From assembly GCF_007990715.1 (NCBI RefSeq), contig NZ_BJWY01000084.1, forward strand, positions 1 through 33,689: a stretch of DNA of 33,689 nucleotides. Direction: 5' to 3'. A model generated the notes under the pieces. The model did not search any database. It was given only the letters and a program-made list of their open reading frames with translations, and was not told the origin of the DNA. The translations under genes and the position numbers were made by a program. Within the stretch, counting starts at the first letter, position 1. Each line of letters begins with the position of its first letter. Source of the DNA: Nocardia seriolae NBRC 15557 (GTDB lineage: Bacteria > Actinomycetota > Actinomycetes > Mycobacteriales > Mycobacteriaceae). This document shows, one piece after another, positions 1-9,000 of this stretch.

Positions 1-93
1 GCCTTCGAACCCATGCACTAATTCTACCGCCGATCACACTGACTTTGAAGCCGAAATGGCATGTGATACAAGGCCATTCAGAATAGTTGGATT

Positions 94-855
94 TTATACC
101 AACCGGGCGGAAAGGGTTGCGGCAGAAGCATATACGGCCGCGCCGAAGGTGGGTTCGGAGTCGGGAGTCAGGCGACCTATTGGGAGATTGATGCTGAGAC
201 TGCCGAGGGGGTGGCCGTCGGGAGAAAGGACGGCTGCGGCTACTGCGCCTACGTCGGAACGCCATTCACCGTGGTTGACGGCGAAGCCTTGGGCGCGAAT
301 GTGGTTGAGTTCGGCGCGGAGGGATTCGGGGTCGGTGATGGTGGTGTCGGTGTAGCGGGGGAGGTCGTCGCGGAGTAGGGAGCGGAGGTCGTCGGGTGGG
401 GTGAAGGCCAGGACGGCCTTGCCGTTGGCGGAGGCGTGCATGGGGAGGGCATGTCCGAGGGCCATGCTGGTGCGGACCGGCTTGCCGGTTTCCAGGCGCT
501 CGATCAGGACCATCTTGCCGTTTTCCGGGATCGTCAGGTGGATGGTTTCGCCGGTGCTGCGCCGGAGGTCCTCGAGTACGGGCAGAGCGGTGCCGCGAAG
601 GCCGAGGTCGCCGCCCGCACTGCCGCCCACCGCAAGGGCTTTCGTGGTGATGACCCAGCGGGTGACCTCGCCCGCAGCGGGACGGATCCAGCCCGCGGTA
701 TCGAGGGTGACCAGTGCGCGTTGCACCGTGCTCTTGGGAAGGTCCAGGACGCGGGCCAGTTCGCCTACTCCGATGGGCTGGCGGGCCGCCACTTCCTCGA
801 GAACTCGCAAGGTGTTCAAGACATTTCGCAAGGTATTGACTCCTTCATCGCGCAT
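94..855 (-). CDS. IclR family transcriptional regulator
   Basis: This 253-residue protein is a one-component repressor or activator of the IclR family. Residues about 8-70 form the winged helix-turn-helix; the recognition region reads LARVLDLPKSTVQRALVTL. The rest is the IclR effector-binding domain, with family-typical stretches such as ETIHLTIPENGKMVLIERLE and LPMHASANGKAVLAF. The ATG at 855 is preceded on the minus strand by an AAGGG-like ribosome binding site; a GTG fifteen bases downstream is a less likely alternative. The gene diverges from a class V aminotransferase locus, so that locus is its probable target, with small oxo- or hydroxy-acids as plausible effectors. The gene itself looks intact although its neighbour is badly broken. 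Family call is firm; ligand is inference. Confidence 0.93.
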   Translation of the reverse strand: MRDEGVNTLRNVLNTLRVLEEVAARQPIGVGELARVLDLPKSTVQRALVTLDTAGWIRPAAGEVTRWVITTKALAVGGSAGGDLGLRGTALPVLEDLRRSTGETIHLTIPENGKMVLIERLETGKPVRTSMALGHALPMHASANGKAVLAFTPPDDLRSLLRDDLPRYTDTTITDPESLRAELNHIRAQGFAVNHGEWRSDVGAVAAAVLSPDGHPLGSLSINLPIGRLTPDSEPTFGAAVYASAATLSARLV

Positions 856-876
856 CCCTACCCTTGCTGCACCTTT

Positions 877-907
877 TCACGGCACAGTGTGCAATATCAC
901 GGCACAG
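877..907. promoter_or_regulatory. Tandem direct repeat, probable IclR operator
   Basis: TCACGGCACAG occurs at 877-887 and again at 897-907, exactly 20 bp (about two helical turns) apart, in the short gap between the divergent iclR-type gene and the aminotransferase start. The placement fits binding of two regulator units on one face of the helix. IclR sites are more often palindromic, so assignment to this regulator is inference. Confidence 0.4.
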
Positions 908-923
908 GACGGAAGTTCGAGCT

Positions 924-1650
924 ATGGCAGCCCACAGCGGACGCCATTTTCTCCAGATTCCCGGCCCGACCAATGTCCCCGATCGCGTCCTGCGGGCCAT
1001 CGCGCAACCGACAATCGATCATCGGAGACCCGAATTCCAAGATCTTGCAAAGGATCTGCTGCAGCGGGTACGCCCGGTGTTCGGTACCACCGGGCCGGTG
1101 ATCATCTATCCCCTCTTCGGGCACCGCGGCCTGGGAAGCGGCCCTGGTGAACACGCTGTCGCCGGGTGATCGCGTACTCGCCTTCGAGACCGGCCATTTC
1201 GCGACCCTATGGCGGGAAATGGCGCTACGTCTCGGGCTCGAGGTGGAATTCGTGCCGGGCGATTGGCGGCACGGTGCGGATCCGGCGGCGGTGGCCGAAC
1301 ATCTCGCGGCCGATACGGCGCACCGGATTTCGGCGATCATGGTCGTGCACAACGAGACCTCGACCGGTGTCACCAGCCGGATTCCCGAGATCCGGGCGGC
1401 CATCGACGAAGCCGAGCATCCCGCCCTGCTGCTGGTGGACACGATCTCCTCGCTGGGGTCCATCGACTGTCGGCACGAGGAGTGGGGTGTCGATGTGACC
1501 GTCGGCTGCTCCCAGAAGGGGTTGATGCTGCCGCCGGGGCTGGGATTCAACGCGATCAGCGAGAAGGCCCTGGCCGCCTCTCGCACCGCGAAACTGGCGC
1601 GCTCCTACTTCGAGTGGTCGGCGATTCTCGATGCCAACGAACAGGGCTGA
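924..1650 (+). pseudogene. Class V aminotransferase (alanine/serine-glyoxylate type), frameshifted and truncated
   Basis: The intact enzyme would be a PLP-dependent aminotransferase of the AGXT/serine-glyoxylate family. The ATG at 924 follows GGAAG at 911-915, and the protein opens with the family motif LQIPGPTNVPDRVLRA. The frame breaks at a C run, 1110-1113: dropping one C restores IIYPSSGTAAWEAALVNTL and continues to a stop at 1650. The PLP-lysine region is present as GCSQKGLMLPPG. The protein stops at FEWSAILDANEQG, about 100 or more residues short, where it abuts the C-terminal part of a different enzyme. A deletion therefore removed the end of this gene and the start of the next. The frameshift could be a sequence error; the deletion could not. 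Confidence 0.72.
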
Positions 1651-2376
1651 ACTGGCTCGCGGACTCGTTCACCACCTTCACCGAACCGCACATCGGCCAG
1701 GCCGCCATCGAACTGCTGGAACGCTCGGGGTGGCAGGCGGAACTGGCCACCGGCGGCTGCTGTGGGCGCTCTGCCATGTCCAAGGGGCTGCTCGACGATG
1801 CCAAGAAGAAGGCCGGGGCACTGGTCGATTCGCTGACGACCACGACCGTTCCCGGGTCGCCGATCGTCGGGTGTGAGCCCTCGTGCGTCTTCATGCTGCG
1901 CGACGAACAACGCCCTGCTGCCCGATTCGGAGGCGGTGCGGAAGGTGGCCGCACGCGTGCGGCAGGTCGAGGAGCTGCTTGTCGAAGCCATCGACGCGGG
2001 CAGGCTGCAGCTGCGTGCGGATTCGCGATTCGCCGGGCGGCGCATCGTGTTCCACGGGCACTGCCATCAGAAGGCCGAGGTCGGGACCGCCGCCACCATG
2101 GCCCTGCTGCGGCGGATTCCCGGTGCGGTGGTCGAGGAGATCGACTCCGGATGCTGCGGCATGGCCGGGTCGTTCGGGTTCGAATCCGAGCACTACGAGA
2201 CGTCGCTCGCGGTCGGCGAGGATCGATTGTTCCCGGCGCTGGCCGCCGAACCGGCCGACACCATTGTCGCCGCCACCGGCGTCTCGTGCCGTCAGCAGAT
2301 CTTCCACGGCGCGGGCCGCACGGCCTGGCATCCGGTCGAGCTGGTGCGGGAAGCGCTGGCGGAGAACGGAAACGGC
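1651..2376 (+). pseudogene. C-terminal remnant of FAD/Fe-S oxidoreductase (glycolate/D-lactate dehydrogenase-like)
   Basis: Only the C-terminal iron-sulfur (CCG-type) part of a large FAD-linked oxidoreductase survives. Visible motifs are GGCCGRSAMSKGLLDDA, GCEPSC, HGHCHQKAEV and DSGCCGMAGSFGFE, all typical of cysteine-rich domains in D-lactate/glycolate dehydrogenase-like enzymes. The FAD-binding N-terminal part, several hundred residues in known relatives, is absent. Reading starts in the frame of DSFTTFTEPHIGQAA right after the aminotransferase stop and must shift one base near 1905-1912, where LRDE should continue into NALLPDSEAV. The end runs without a stop into the following hydrolase fragment at about 2377. 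Neither a start codon of its own nor a complete active site is present, so it is not expected to function. Confidence 0.75.
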
Positions 2377-2660
2377 ATGCGGATCGTTCGCTACGCGCTC
2401 GACGGACAGGTCGGGCGCGGTATCGCCCACGGCGACAAGGTGCACGAGTTCCCCTGGGGCGCGGAAACACCCGGGGCGCTGGTGGCGCGACTGTCAGAAC
2501 TGGAACTGCTGGCTCCGTGCGAGCCCGGGACCATCGTGTGCGCGGGCAGCAACTACGCCGGGCATCTGGCGGCGTGGGCGCACTGCTGCCGAGTGACCAG
2601 GTCGAGGTCGAGATCGACGGCATCGGCGTGCTGCGCAATACCGTGATCGAGCATGACTGA
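2377..2660 (+). pseudogene. Fumarylacetoacetate hydrolase-family protein, internally deleted
   Basis: The sequence from MRIVRYALDGQVGRGIAHGD through IVCAGSNYAGHLA matches the N-terminal part of bacterial fumarylacetoacetase-fold hydrolases (including 2-hydroxyhepta-2,4-diene-1,7-dioate isomerase relatives). At about 2570-2580 the frame changes and the sequence jumps to GGVGALLPSDQVEVEIDGIG, the usual C-terminal segment. The central catalytic region with its metal-binding acidic residues, roughly 150 residues, is gone. The fragment is in frame with the preceding oxidoreductase remnant. The order aminotransferase, FAD/Fe-S oxidoreductase, FAH-type hydrolase suggests a former 2-hydroxy-acid or glyoxylate catabolic operon under the adjacent IclR; that pathway is inference. 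Confidence 0.7.
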
Positions 2661-2776
2661 GGAGCAAATGTCGGGCGGATCCAACCGACCGCCAATTCTG
2701 TACCAGCACGGAGAGTTACGCTGAGAAAGCACGGATAGCACGGGCCGCGTCCGAAACAGAAAGTGCGGAACCGATT

Positions 2777-3775
2777 ATGCACCTTCGCCTTTTCCGGAAT
2801 GCGGTCCGTGCGGCCGTGATCGCCGCCCTGGTCGCGCTCGCCTCGGTGATCGTTTCGCCCGCGCACGCCGCGGGCGCATACCTCGATCGAATCGAGTGGC
2901 GCGGCGATCACCAGATGGCGATCGGTGTGTATTCGGCGGCCATGGACCGGGTCATCGAACAGGACGTGCTGATCCCCGACGGCGGCAGCGCCGGGCGGCC
3001 GACCGCGTATCTGCTGATCGGCGCGGTCAAGGCGGAGGACGAAGTCGACTGGCCGACCATGACCGACTTGCCGCGCTTCGCCCCGGCCACGGGCGTCAAT
3101 GTCGTCATTCCGCACGGCGGCGGGGGCAGCTATTACACCGATTGGCAGCGCGACGATCCGGTGCTCGGACGCAATCGGTGGAAGACGTATCTGACCGCCG
3201 AACTACCCCCGATCATCGATGCCGCGCTGCACACCTCGGGGCGGAATGCGCTTGTCGGACTGTCGATGTCGGCGACCTCGTCGCTGGCCCTCACCGAGGC
3301 CGCCCCGGACCTCTATCAGGCGGTCGGGGCGTTCAGCGGGTGCGCCGAGACCAGTTCCCCGCTCGGGGAGGCATACGTACACCTGACCACCGGGGTGAAG
3401 GCAGGCGGGGACGTCGAGAATATGTGGGGACCCCTCGGCAGCCCCGGGTGGGCCGCCAACGATCCCTACCTGCACGCGGATCTACTGCGTGGGCACACCA
3501 TCTTCATCTCCAGTGGCACCGGGCTCCCCGGCAGCCACGACAATCTCGACGACTACCGCATCGCCGGAAGCACTTCGATGCTCCGCACCCAGATCACCCA
3601 GGGCGGCCCGATCGAGGCCGCCACCGGCGAGTGCACCCGCCGCCTCACCCTCCGCCTGGCCACCCTCGGCATCCCCGCGACCTACCGCTCCCACCCGGGC
3701 ACCCATTCCTGGGGTTATTGGCAAGACGATCTGCACGAATTCTGGCCAGCCATGGCCGCGGCGATCGGCGCCTGA
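2777..3775 (+). CDS. Secreted antigen 85-like esterase / mycolyltransferase-like protein
   Basis: This 332-residue alpha/beta-hydrolase has a Sec signal peptide: basic MHLRLFRNAVR, a hydrophobic stretch to about residue 28, then SPAHA-AGA as likely cleavage site. The nucleophile elbow is GLSMS, with Ser163 as probable nucleophile. The segment NMWGPLGSPGWAANDP and the end HPGTHSWGYWQDDL (His310 as likely catalytic histidine) are close to antigen 85 mycolyltransferases and related esterases. Such enzymes act outside the membrane, transferring mycolic acids to arabinogalactan or trehalose, or act as general esterases. Length and motifs are complete. Whether it is a true mycolyltransferase cannot be read from sequence alone. 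The gene is monocistronic, following the decayed locus and convergent with the amidase gene. Confidence 0.88.
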   Translation: MHLRLFRNAVRAAVIAALVALASVIVSPAHAAGAYLDRIEWRGDHQMAIGVYSAAMDRVIEQDVLIPDGGSAGRPTAYLLIGAVKAEDEVDWPTMTDLPRFAPATGVNVVIPHGGGGSYYTDWQRDDPVLGRNRWKTYLTAELPPIIDAALHTSGRNALVGLSMSATSSLALTEAAPDLYQAVGAFSGCAETSSPLGEAYVHLTTGVKAGGDVENMWGPLGSPGWAANDPYLHADLLRGHTIFISSGTGLPGSHDNLDDYRIAGSTSMLRTQITQGGPIEAATGECTRRLTLRLATLGIPATYRSHPGTHSWGYWQDDLHEFWPAMAAAIGA

Positions 3776-3800
3776 CCGGCGCGGACCCGGCTCATCCGAA

Positions 3801-3818
3801 TTCGGGCCATTGCCCGAA
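3801..3818. terminator. Hairpin between convergent esterase and amidase genes
   Basis: TTCGGGC (3801-3807) and GCCCGAA (3812-3818) form a perfect 7-bp stem with a 4-base loop, followed by CATTT on the plus strand. It lies between two convergent stop codons, so it can serve both directions. Confidence 0.6.
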
Positions 3819-3872
3819 CATTTCGGCGAAGGCATCGCGCACGCCGGTGCGGCCCGGTGAAGATCCCGACCC

Positions 3873-5312
3873 CTATGCGCTGACCGGTGGGATCCGGTTC
3901 GAACAGGGGCGTGCGGCTTCGAGTTGGGCTGCGAGGCGGAACAGTCCGGCCTCGTCGGCGTAGCGGCCGAGGAAGTGGACGCCGATCGGGAGCCCGTCGG
4001 CGTTCCACCACAGCGGCACCGACATGGCGGGGTTGCCGGTGATGTTCGCGACGACGCCCGGGTATCCGACGGTGCGGCCGCCGTTCTGCAGGGCGCGCAT
4101 CGGCTGGTCGGGGGTCGAGGTGATCTCGCCCAGCGGCAGCGGCGGTGTCGAGAGCGTGGGTGTGAGCCAGGCGTCGAACGGGGCCAGGAAGCCCGCCACC
4201 TGCCGGGCGAAGCGTTGCAGGTCCTCGATCGCGAGCAGATACCGCGCGGCCGAAACCGGCTGTCCGCCCGCCCAGAACGCCGCGGTGAGAGGCTCGAGTT
4301 CACCGTCGGCCGGGGCTCGTCCGAGGCGTCGGGTCCAGTGCGCGATGATCCAGGCCATCGTCGCCTGGTACATGGTGCCGATGGCCGCGCCCACCCGGTC
4401 GTCGAGTCCGGGCAGATCGGTCTCGATCACCTCGTGGCCCAGCGAAACCAGCAGTGCCACCGCGTCATCGAGGGCCGCCAAGCAGTCGGGGTGACCCGGC
4501 GTGCCATCCGCGGTGCGCGGTGAATAGGCGATGCGCAGCCGCCCGGGATCCGCTCCTACCTCCGCGGCGAACGGTCGGCGCGGCGCGGGCGGGAGGTAGG
4601 GGTCACCGGGTTCCGCGCCCGCGGTCGCATCGAGCAGCGCGGCGCTGTCGCGCACCGAGCGGGTGATCGCGTGCTCCACGGCCAAACCGTTGATCACGTC
4701 GCCGTAGAGCGGGGCCAGCGAGACCCGCGCCCGGGTCGGCTTGAATCCGAACACCCCGCACGCCGAGGCGGGGTACCGCAGCGATCCGCCCAGGTCGTTC
4801 CCGTGTGCCATCGGCACCAGCCCGGCGGCCACCGCGGCGGCCGCCCCGCCGCTGGAACCGCTGGTGGATCTCGTGATGTCCCAGGGGTTTCGGCACGGAC
4901 CGTACAGTTCCGGCTCGACCGTCGGGGTCATCCCGAATTCCGGTGCGTTCGAGCGCCCGACGATGGCCAGCCCGGCCGCGCGCAGCCGGGTGACCAGTGC
5001 GGAATCCACCGCTGACACATGCCCGCGCAGGTAGCGCGAACCCTCCGTCAGCGGGCTGCCCGCCATTTCGGCGACCAGGTCCTTGAGCAGGTACGGGACG
5101 CCCGCGAACGGACCCGACGCGGTGGCCGCGGTGGTCAGCGCCTGCTCGTAGCGGGTGCTGACCACCGCGTTCAAGGTGGGATTCAGCCGCTCGATGCGGT
5201 CGATCGCGGCGCGCACCAGCGCGTCGGGCCCGAGCTCGCCGGACCGGACCAGCGCGGCCTGCGCCGTGGCGTCCAGTGCGGCGAGTGGATCGTGCACCAC
5301 CGGTGCGCTCAT
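3873..5312 (-). CDS. Amidase (amidase signature family)
   Basis: This 479-residue enzyme belongs to the amidase-signature family, which hydrolyses carboxamides with a Ser-cisSer-Lys triad. The triad is visible: Lys77 in LLKDLV, the cis-serine in STSGSSGGAAAAVAAG (about 149-164) and nucleophile Ser177 in GNDLGGSLRYPAS. Length is normal for the family. Its ATG overlaps the stop of the preceding 94-residue gene in an ATGA, indicating translational coupling within a minus-strand operon of cupin, small protein and amidase. The substrate cannot be predicted; aryl amides, short aliphatic amides or cyclic-imide products are all handled by this family. It looks intact. Confidence 0.93.
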   Translation of the reverse strand: MSAPVVHDPLAALDATAQAALVRSGELGPDALVRAAIDRIERLNPTLNAVVSTRYEQALTTAATASGPFAGVPYLLKDLVAEMAGSPLTEGSRYLRGHVSAVDSALVTRLRAAGLAIVGRSNAPEFGMTPTVEPELYGPCRNPWDITRSTSGSSGGAAAAVAAGLVPMAHGNDLGGSLRYPASACGVFGFKPTRARVSLAPLYGDVINGLAVEHAITRSVRDSAALLDATAGAEPGDPYLPPAPRRPFAAEVGADPGRLRIAYSPRTADGTPGHPDCLAALDDAVALLVSLGHEVIETDLPGLDDRVGAAIGTMYQATMAWIIAHWTRRLGRAPADGELEPLTAAFWAGGQPVSAARYLLAIEDLQRFARQVAGFLAPFDAWLTPTLSTPPLPLGEITSTPDQPMRALQNGGRTVGYPGVVANITGNPAMSVPLWWNADGLPIGVHFLGRYADEAGLFRLAAQLEAARPCSNRIPPVSA

Positions 5313-5593
5313 GTCGTCACCTGCCGCACGAGGCTCGACTCGACCTCGCCGAGCGGCTCGACACGGGGCGCGGGAAGCCCTACCGCACTGAGCATTTCGC
5401 GGAATTCGTCGCCGGTGCTGAAGGAACGGAAGGTCTCGACGTCCGGGCAGGCGTCGTAGACGGTGAAGCCGTCGGGCCGCCGGACCGCCGCGTGCAGCAG
5501 GATGGCGTCTTCGGGGAAACCGGCCATCAGCCGGTGGTAGGCGGCGGCGAGCACGCCCGGATCGCCGTCGAAATGGTATGCCGCGAGGTACAT
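5309..5593 (-). CDS. Small EthD/ABM-like protein of unknown function
   Basis: A 94-residue protein opening MYLAAYHFDGDPGVLAAAYH. The pattern of beta-strand, helix (LAAAYHRLMAGFPED), beta-strand (ILLHAAVRR) and a later STGDEFREMLSAVGL helix resembles small ferredoxin-like alpha+beta barrel proteins of the EthD or antibiotic-biosynthesis-monooxygenase type. I do not recognise a specific family with certainty. It lies 10 bases after the cupin gene and overlaps the amidase start by 4 bp, so all three are very probably cotranscribed and act in one pathway. It may be a small accessory enzyme. Confidence 0.75.
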   Translation of the reverse strand: MYLAAYHFDGDPGVLAAAYHRLMAGFPEDAILLHAAVRRPDGFTVYDACPDVETFRSFSTGDEFREMLSAVGLPAPRVEPLGEVESSLVRQVTT

Positions 5594-5603
5594 GATCGTC
5601 TCC

Positions 5604-5984
5604 TTACGAACCGGCGGCCGCGGACTGCATGTTCCGCTCCACCACGCTCATGGTCTGTCCGAAGGCCTCGGTGGGGCTGAACTCGATGACCTCGGAACCG
5701 GCGAAGACCAGCGGAAGGTGTCCGGGCGCGCCGTAATACACGTCGCCGGTGCGGAAGGTCTCCTCGTGATCGGCGTAGCGCAGCACCAGGCGGCCGCTGA
5801 CCACCAGTCCCCAGTGCGGACACTGGCAGCGGTCGTCGGGCAGGCCCGTGAACAGCGGGGCGGGATCGAAATCCTGTTTGAAGGTCTCGAATCCGACGGT
5901 GTAGCCGCCCATTTCGACGTAGCGGGCCTCGATGACGTCCGCGTCGACGGCGATCGGGGCCTCGGATTTGGTGGTGCGTGGCAT
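5604..5984 (-). CDS. Cupin domain protein
   Basis: A 126-residue single-domain cupin. The core reads CQCPHWGLVVSGRLVLRYAD (about residues 54-73), then TFRTGDVYYGAPGHLPLVFA, corresponding to the two cupin motifs; only one clear histidine is in the first motif (CPHWG), so metal binding may be atypical. Cupins of this size are often small dioxygenases, isomerases or sensors. The ATG at 5984 has a strong GGAGG ribosome binding site, which is base-paired in a hairpin (5990-6024). The gene follows the 1041-residue ATPase regulator and precedes the small protein and amidase genes. Enzymatic role unknown. Confidence 0.82.
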   Translation of the reverse strand: MPRTTKSEAPIAVDADVIEARYVEMGGYTVGFETFKQDFDPAPLFTGLPDDRCQCPHWGLVVSGRLVLRYADHEETFRTGDVYYGAPGHLPLVFAGSEVIEFSPTEAFGQTMSVVERNMQSAAAGS

Positions 5985-5989
5985 CGGAT

Positions 5990-6024
5990 GCCTCCTCGGT
6001 GAGTAGTGGTCCTACTCGGGAGGC
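5990..6024 (-). promoter_or_regulatory. Leader hairpin sequestering the cupin ribosome binding site
   Basis: In the minus-strand transcript the cupin ribosome binding site GGAGGC (5995-5990) pairs perfectly with GCCTCC (6024-6019). An inner stem GAGTAG/CTACTC (6001-6006 with 6012-6017) closes the structure. The binding site lies only six bases from the cupin ATG, so folding should reduce initiation. It matches no known riboswitch class that I recognise. It may be a simple translational attenuator, melted by ribosomes, a protein or temperature. Confidence 0.5.
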
Positions 6025-6042
6025 GTGAGAAACGATCTCACG
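6024..6042 (-). terminator. Hairpin over the regulator stop codon
   Basis: CGTGAGA (6024-6030) and TCTCACG (6036-6042) form a perfect 7-bp stem with loop AACGA, overlapping the TGA of the 1041-residue regulator. No U-tract follows, so it may be a partial terminator, an RNA stabiliser, or part of the adjoining leader structure. Confidence 0.4.
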
Positions 6043-9000
6043 ACGTGAGCCAGCGCACCTCACCGTCGGGTTCGTAGCAGCAGACCGTGCCGGTCTTGAT
6101 GGAGAGCCGCAGGTGGCGACCGAGTTCGGGGTGTGCCGCCGCGACCCGGCGGATGGCGTCGCGAATGCGGGCCGTGGCGGTGGTGCGGGCGCGTTCGACG
6201 GGACTGCCGGTGCGGCGCGGGCGGCCGCCGAGCCCGAACGCGGCACTCAGCTGGGCGAGCAGGGCGGCGCGCTCCGCGGCGATGCGCGCCGAGCGGTCCC
6301 CGTCACCGGCGAGATCCGCGGCGTCGGCCTGCTGCTCGAGCTCCGACAGGCGGCGGCGGTATTCGCGGCGCGCCCGGTCGTCGATCAGCTCACCGAGATC
6401 GCCTGGCTCGTGGAGGTTTTCGGCGTTCGCACCGGAATGCCCGGGGGCGGTCACCAGGTCCAAGGCCGGGACGGGCACCCCGGGCCGGGCCAGTAGCCGC
6501 GCGATGTCGTGCAGGCCCTTGCAGTCCCGCACGGTCGCGGTGTGCCCGCCGAAGGCGAGCTGCCACAATTCGCCCTCCCGCGCGAATCGCGCGTCCGCCG
6601 CGACCGGCGGCACGGTCGCCGGGGCACGCCGGGCATCGGCGATGGTCTTGGCCACCAGCAGCGGTGCGCCCAGACCCCGATTGGCCCGCAGAGCCCGTTC
6701 GAAGTGCGCCGCCGCGATCTCATTGCGGCCCAGCGCCGTCGCGGCCAGGCCGAGATGCCGTTCGACGGATCCACGCAGGACCGCACCGATGCCCTCCACC
6801 ACGAACAATCCGGCGAAGGGGAGCAGCTGTTCGTAGACCCACCCGGCGATCGGATGCGGGCCGACGCTGCCCAGCGCCTCGGCCACCTGCGCCACGGTCG
6901 CGAGCCAGTTGCCGTCCCGGGGCAGCGCATCGCGTTCGCGGGCAGCGATATCCAGCAGGGTGCGCGCCTCGTCGATGTGCCCCAGTTGCACGGCGACCAG
7001 GGCCTTGGTGAAGACCACCCAGACCGCGTCGATCTCGTCGAGGAGGCGGCCGACCACCTCGAGGTCGTCGCGGTCCCCGGAGTCGACGGCCAGGCACCAG
7101 CGCAGGGTCGAGGTCAGGACGTAGGCGTTGGCGCTGCCCGCGCTCGCGCCCAGGCGCGCGGCCTCGGACAGGGCGTGCGCGCACTGCGGGAAGCTGCCCG
7201 CGGCCAGCGCGGTCATCGCCCGCCACAGTGGCCCGTACCAGAGGTACAGCGGCTGCCGCAGGGCGCGGGCGAGGAGCTCGAATTGCCTTGCATCCTCGGT
7301 GAATCCGGCCATGTCGCCGAGTTCCAGCCGGGCCACGATGCGCATGCGGCGGCCGACCAGTTCGAGCGAGGCGTCCCGGCGCCGCTGCGCGATCTCGATG
7401 ATGCGCTCGGCATCGGCCAGGCGCTCGGCCACGTGCTCCGGGCCGGAGCGCACATCGCAGCGTGCGGCCAGCGCCGCGGCCAGCGCGGCCTCGTCACCGG
7501 CGGCGGAGGCGGTGCGCAGGGCGCTGTCGGCCAGCTCCGCGCGGCGCGATCCGTCCGTCGGATAGGTCAGTGCCACCGACAATCTGGCCAAAACCGTGGC
7601 GCGGGTGGCCCCGGGTTCGGCGGGCAGCAGGGTGAGCGCGTCCTCGAGGGCGGAGACCTGCTCGCGATCGTGCAGCGCCACTTCGAATCCCGCCGGACCG
7701 GACCCGAGTCCGAGCGCGCCGGCGGCCACCAGGTCCGGGTCCTGGTCGCGTCGCCCGGTCGCGACCGCGTCCAGGTAGGCGGCCCGGGCGCGCGCGGTGT
7801 CGCCGGTCGCGAGACAGGCGTCGCCCAGGCGCAATTGGCGGATGCCGGTGTCACCGGGCGACTCCGAGGCCCGCTCGTAGCACCGGGCCGCGTCCTCGTA
7901 CGCGAGCGCGGACAGCCGTTCGTCTCCGGCGCGCTGCCACCATCGACCGGACTCGGCGGCATGTTCGGGCCCGGCCAGCCGCCAGTGCTCGGCAATGGCG
8001 GCCGGTTCGGGATCCGGCTCGGACGCCATCCGGTCGGCGATCACCCCGTGCCAGTACAACCGGTGCGCGGTCGGCAGATTGCCGTACACCGCGTCGCGCA
8101 CGATCTCGTGGACGAATCGCACCGTGACGCCGTCGTCGAGGGTGAGCAAGCCCGCGGCCACGGCCTCGTCGAGGAGATCGGCGACCACGGGTGCCGGTTC
8201 GGCGAAGGCGTCCACCACCCGGCGCAGTGGCGCGGCGGTCCCGAGCACCGCCATGACGGCCAGCAGCCGCCGACACGACGCGGACCGGTCGGCGACCCGT
8301 GCCGCGACCACCGCCCGCACCGTCTCCGGCAGTTGTTCGAGCGCTCCCGGATCGTGGGCGACCAGGCCGACCAGCTCCCGAACGAAGAAGGCGTTGCCCC
8401 CGGTGCGCAGCAGAATCCGTTGCACCGCAAGGGGGTCCGCCGTTTCACCGGTCGCCGCCGCGAGCATCCGGGCCACCTCGGCTTCCGGCAGCGGGGCCAC
8501 GGGCAGGGTCTCGGCGATCGCGAGCACCTCGGCCCAGCCGTCGGCCTCGGACGCCGGTCGCAGGGTCGCGACCAGCAGAATCCGCAAGCGCCGCACGGAG
8601 CCCGCCAGATATTGCAGGAGCCGCAGCGACGCGATATCGGCGCGGTGCATATCGTCGAGCACGATCAGCAGCGGCGTTTTCGCGGCGGCCGCGGCCAACT
8701 CGACCGTCACCTGCTCGAACAGCTCGAAACGCGCTCGCAGATCCAGTGATTCGTCGACGTCGCGCAGGATCTCGGCCGCGGACATCGCCCGCAGCACCTG
8801 AATCCACGGCCAGTACGCGGGTGCTCCCGGCTGGGCGGTGGCCCAGACCGTGGTGAACCCGGCGGACTCGGCCGCCTCGGCCCACGCCCGGGCCCGGAAC
8901 GTCTTGCCGATCCCCGCCTCGCCGGTCAGCAGTACGAGCCCTCCGCCGCCGCTCCGTACCGCCTCGAGCCGCGCGACGACCGTGGCCGTCGTGCCCGGAG

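Noticed and set aside
1..93. AT-richer start of the window
   Set aside because: Too short to judge; no hairpin, promoter or coding pattern that I can support.
1556..3115. A 519-codon minus-strand open frame
   Set aside because: Arginine/proline-rich shadow across the decayed locus and the esterase gene; no recognisable motif.
6509..8749. A 746-codon plus-strand open frame
   Set aside because: Shadow of the 1041-residue ATPase regulator; composition is Gly/Gln/Arg-rich without structure.
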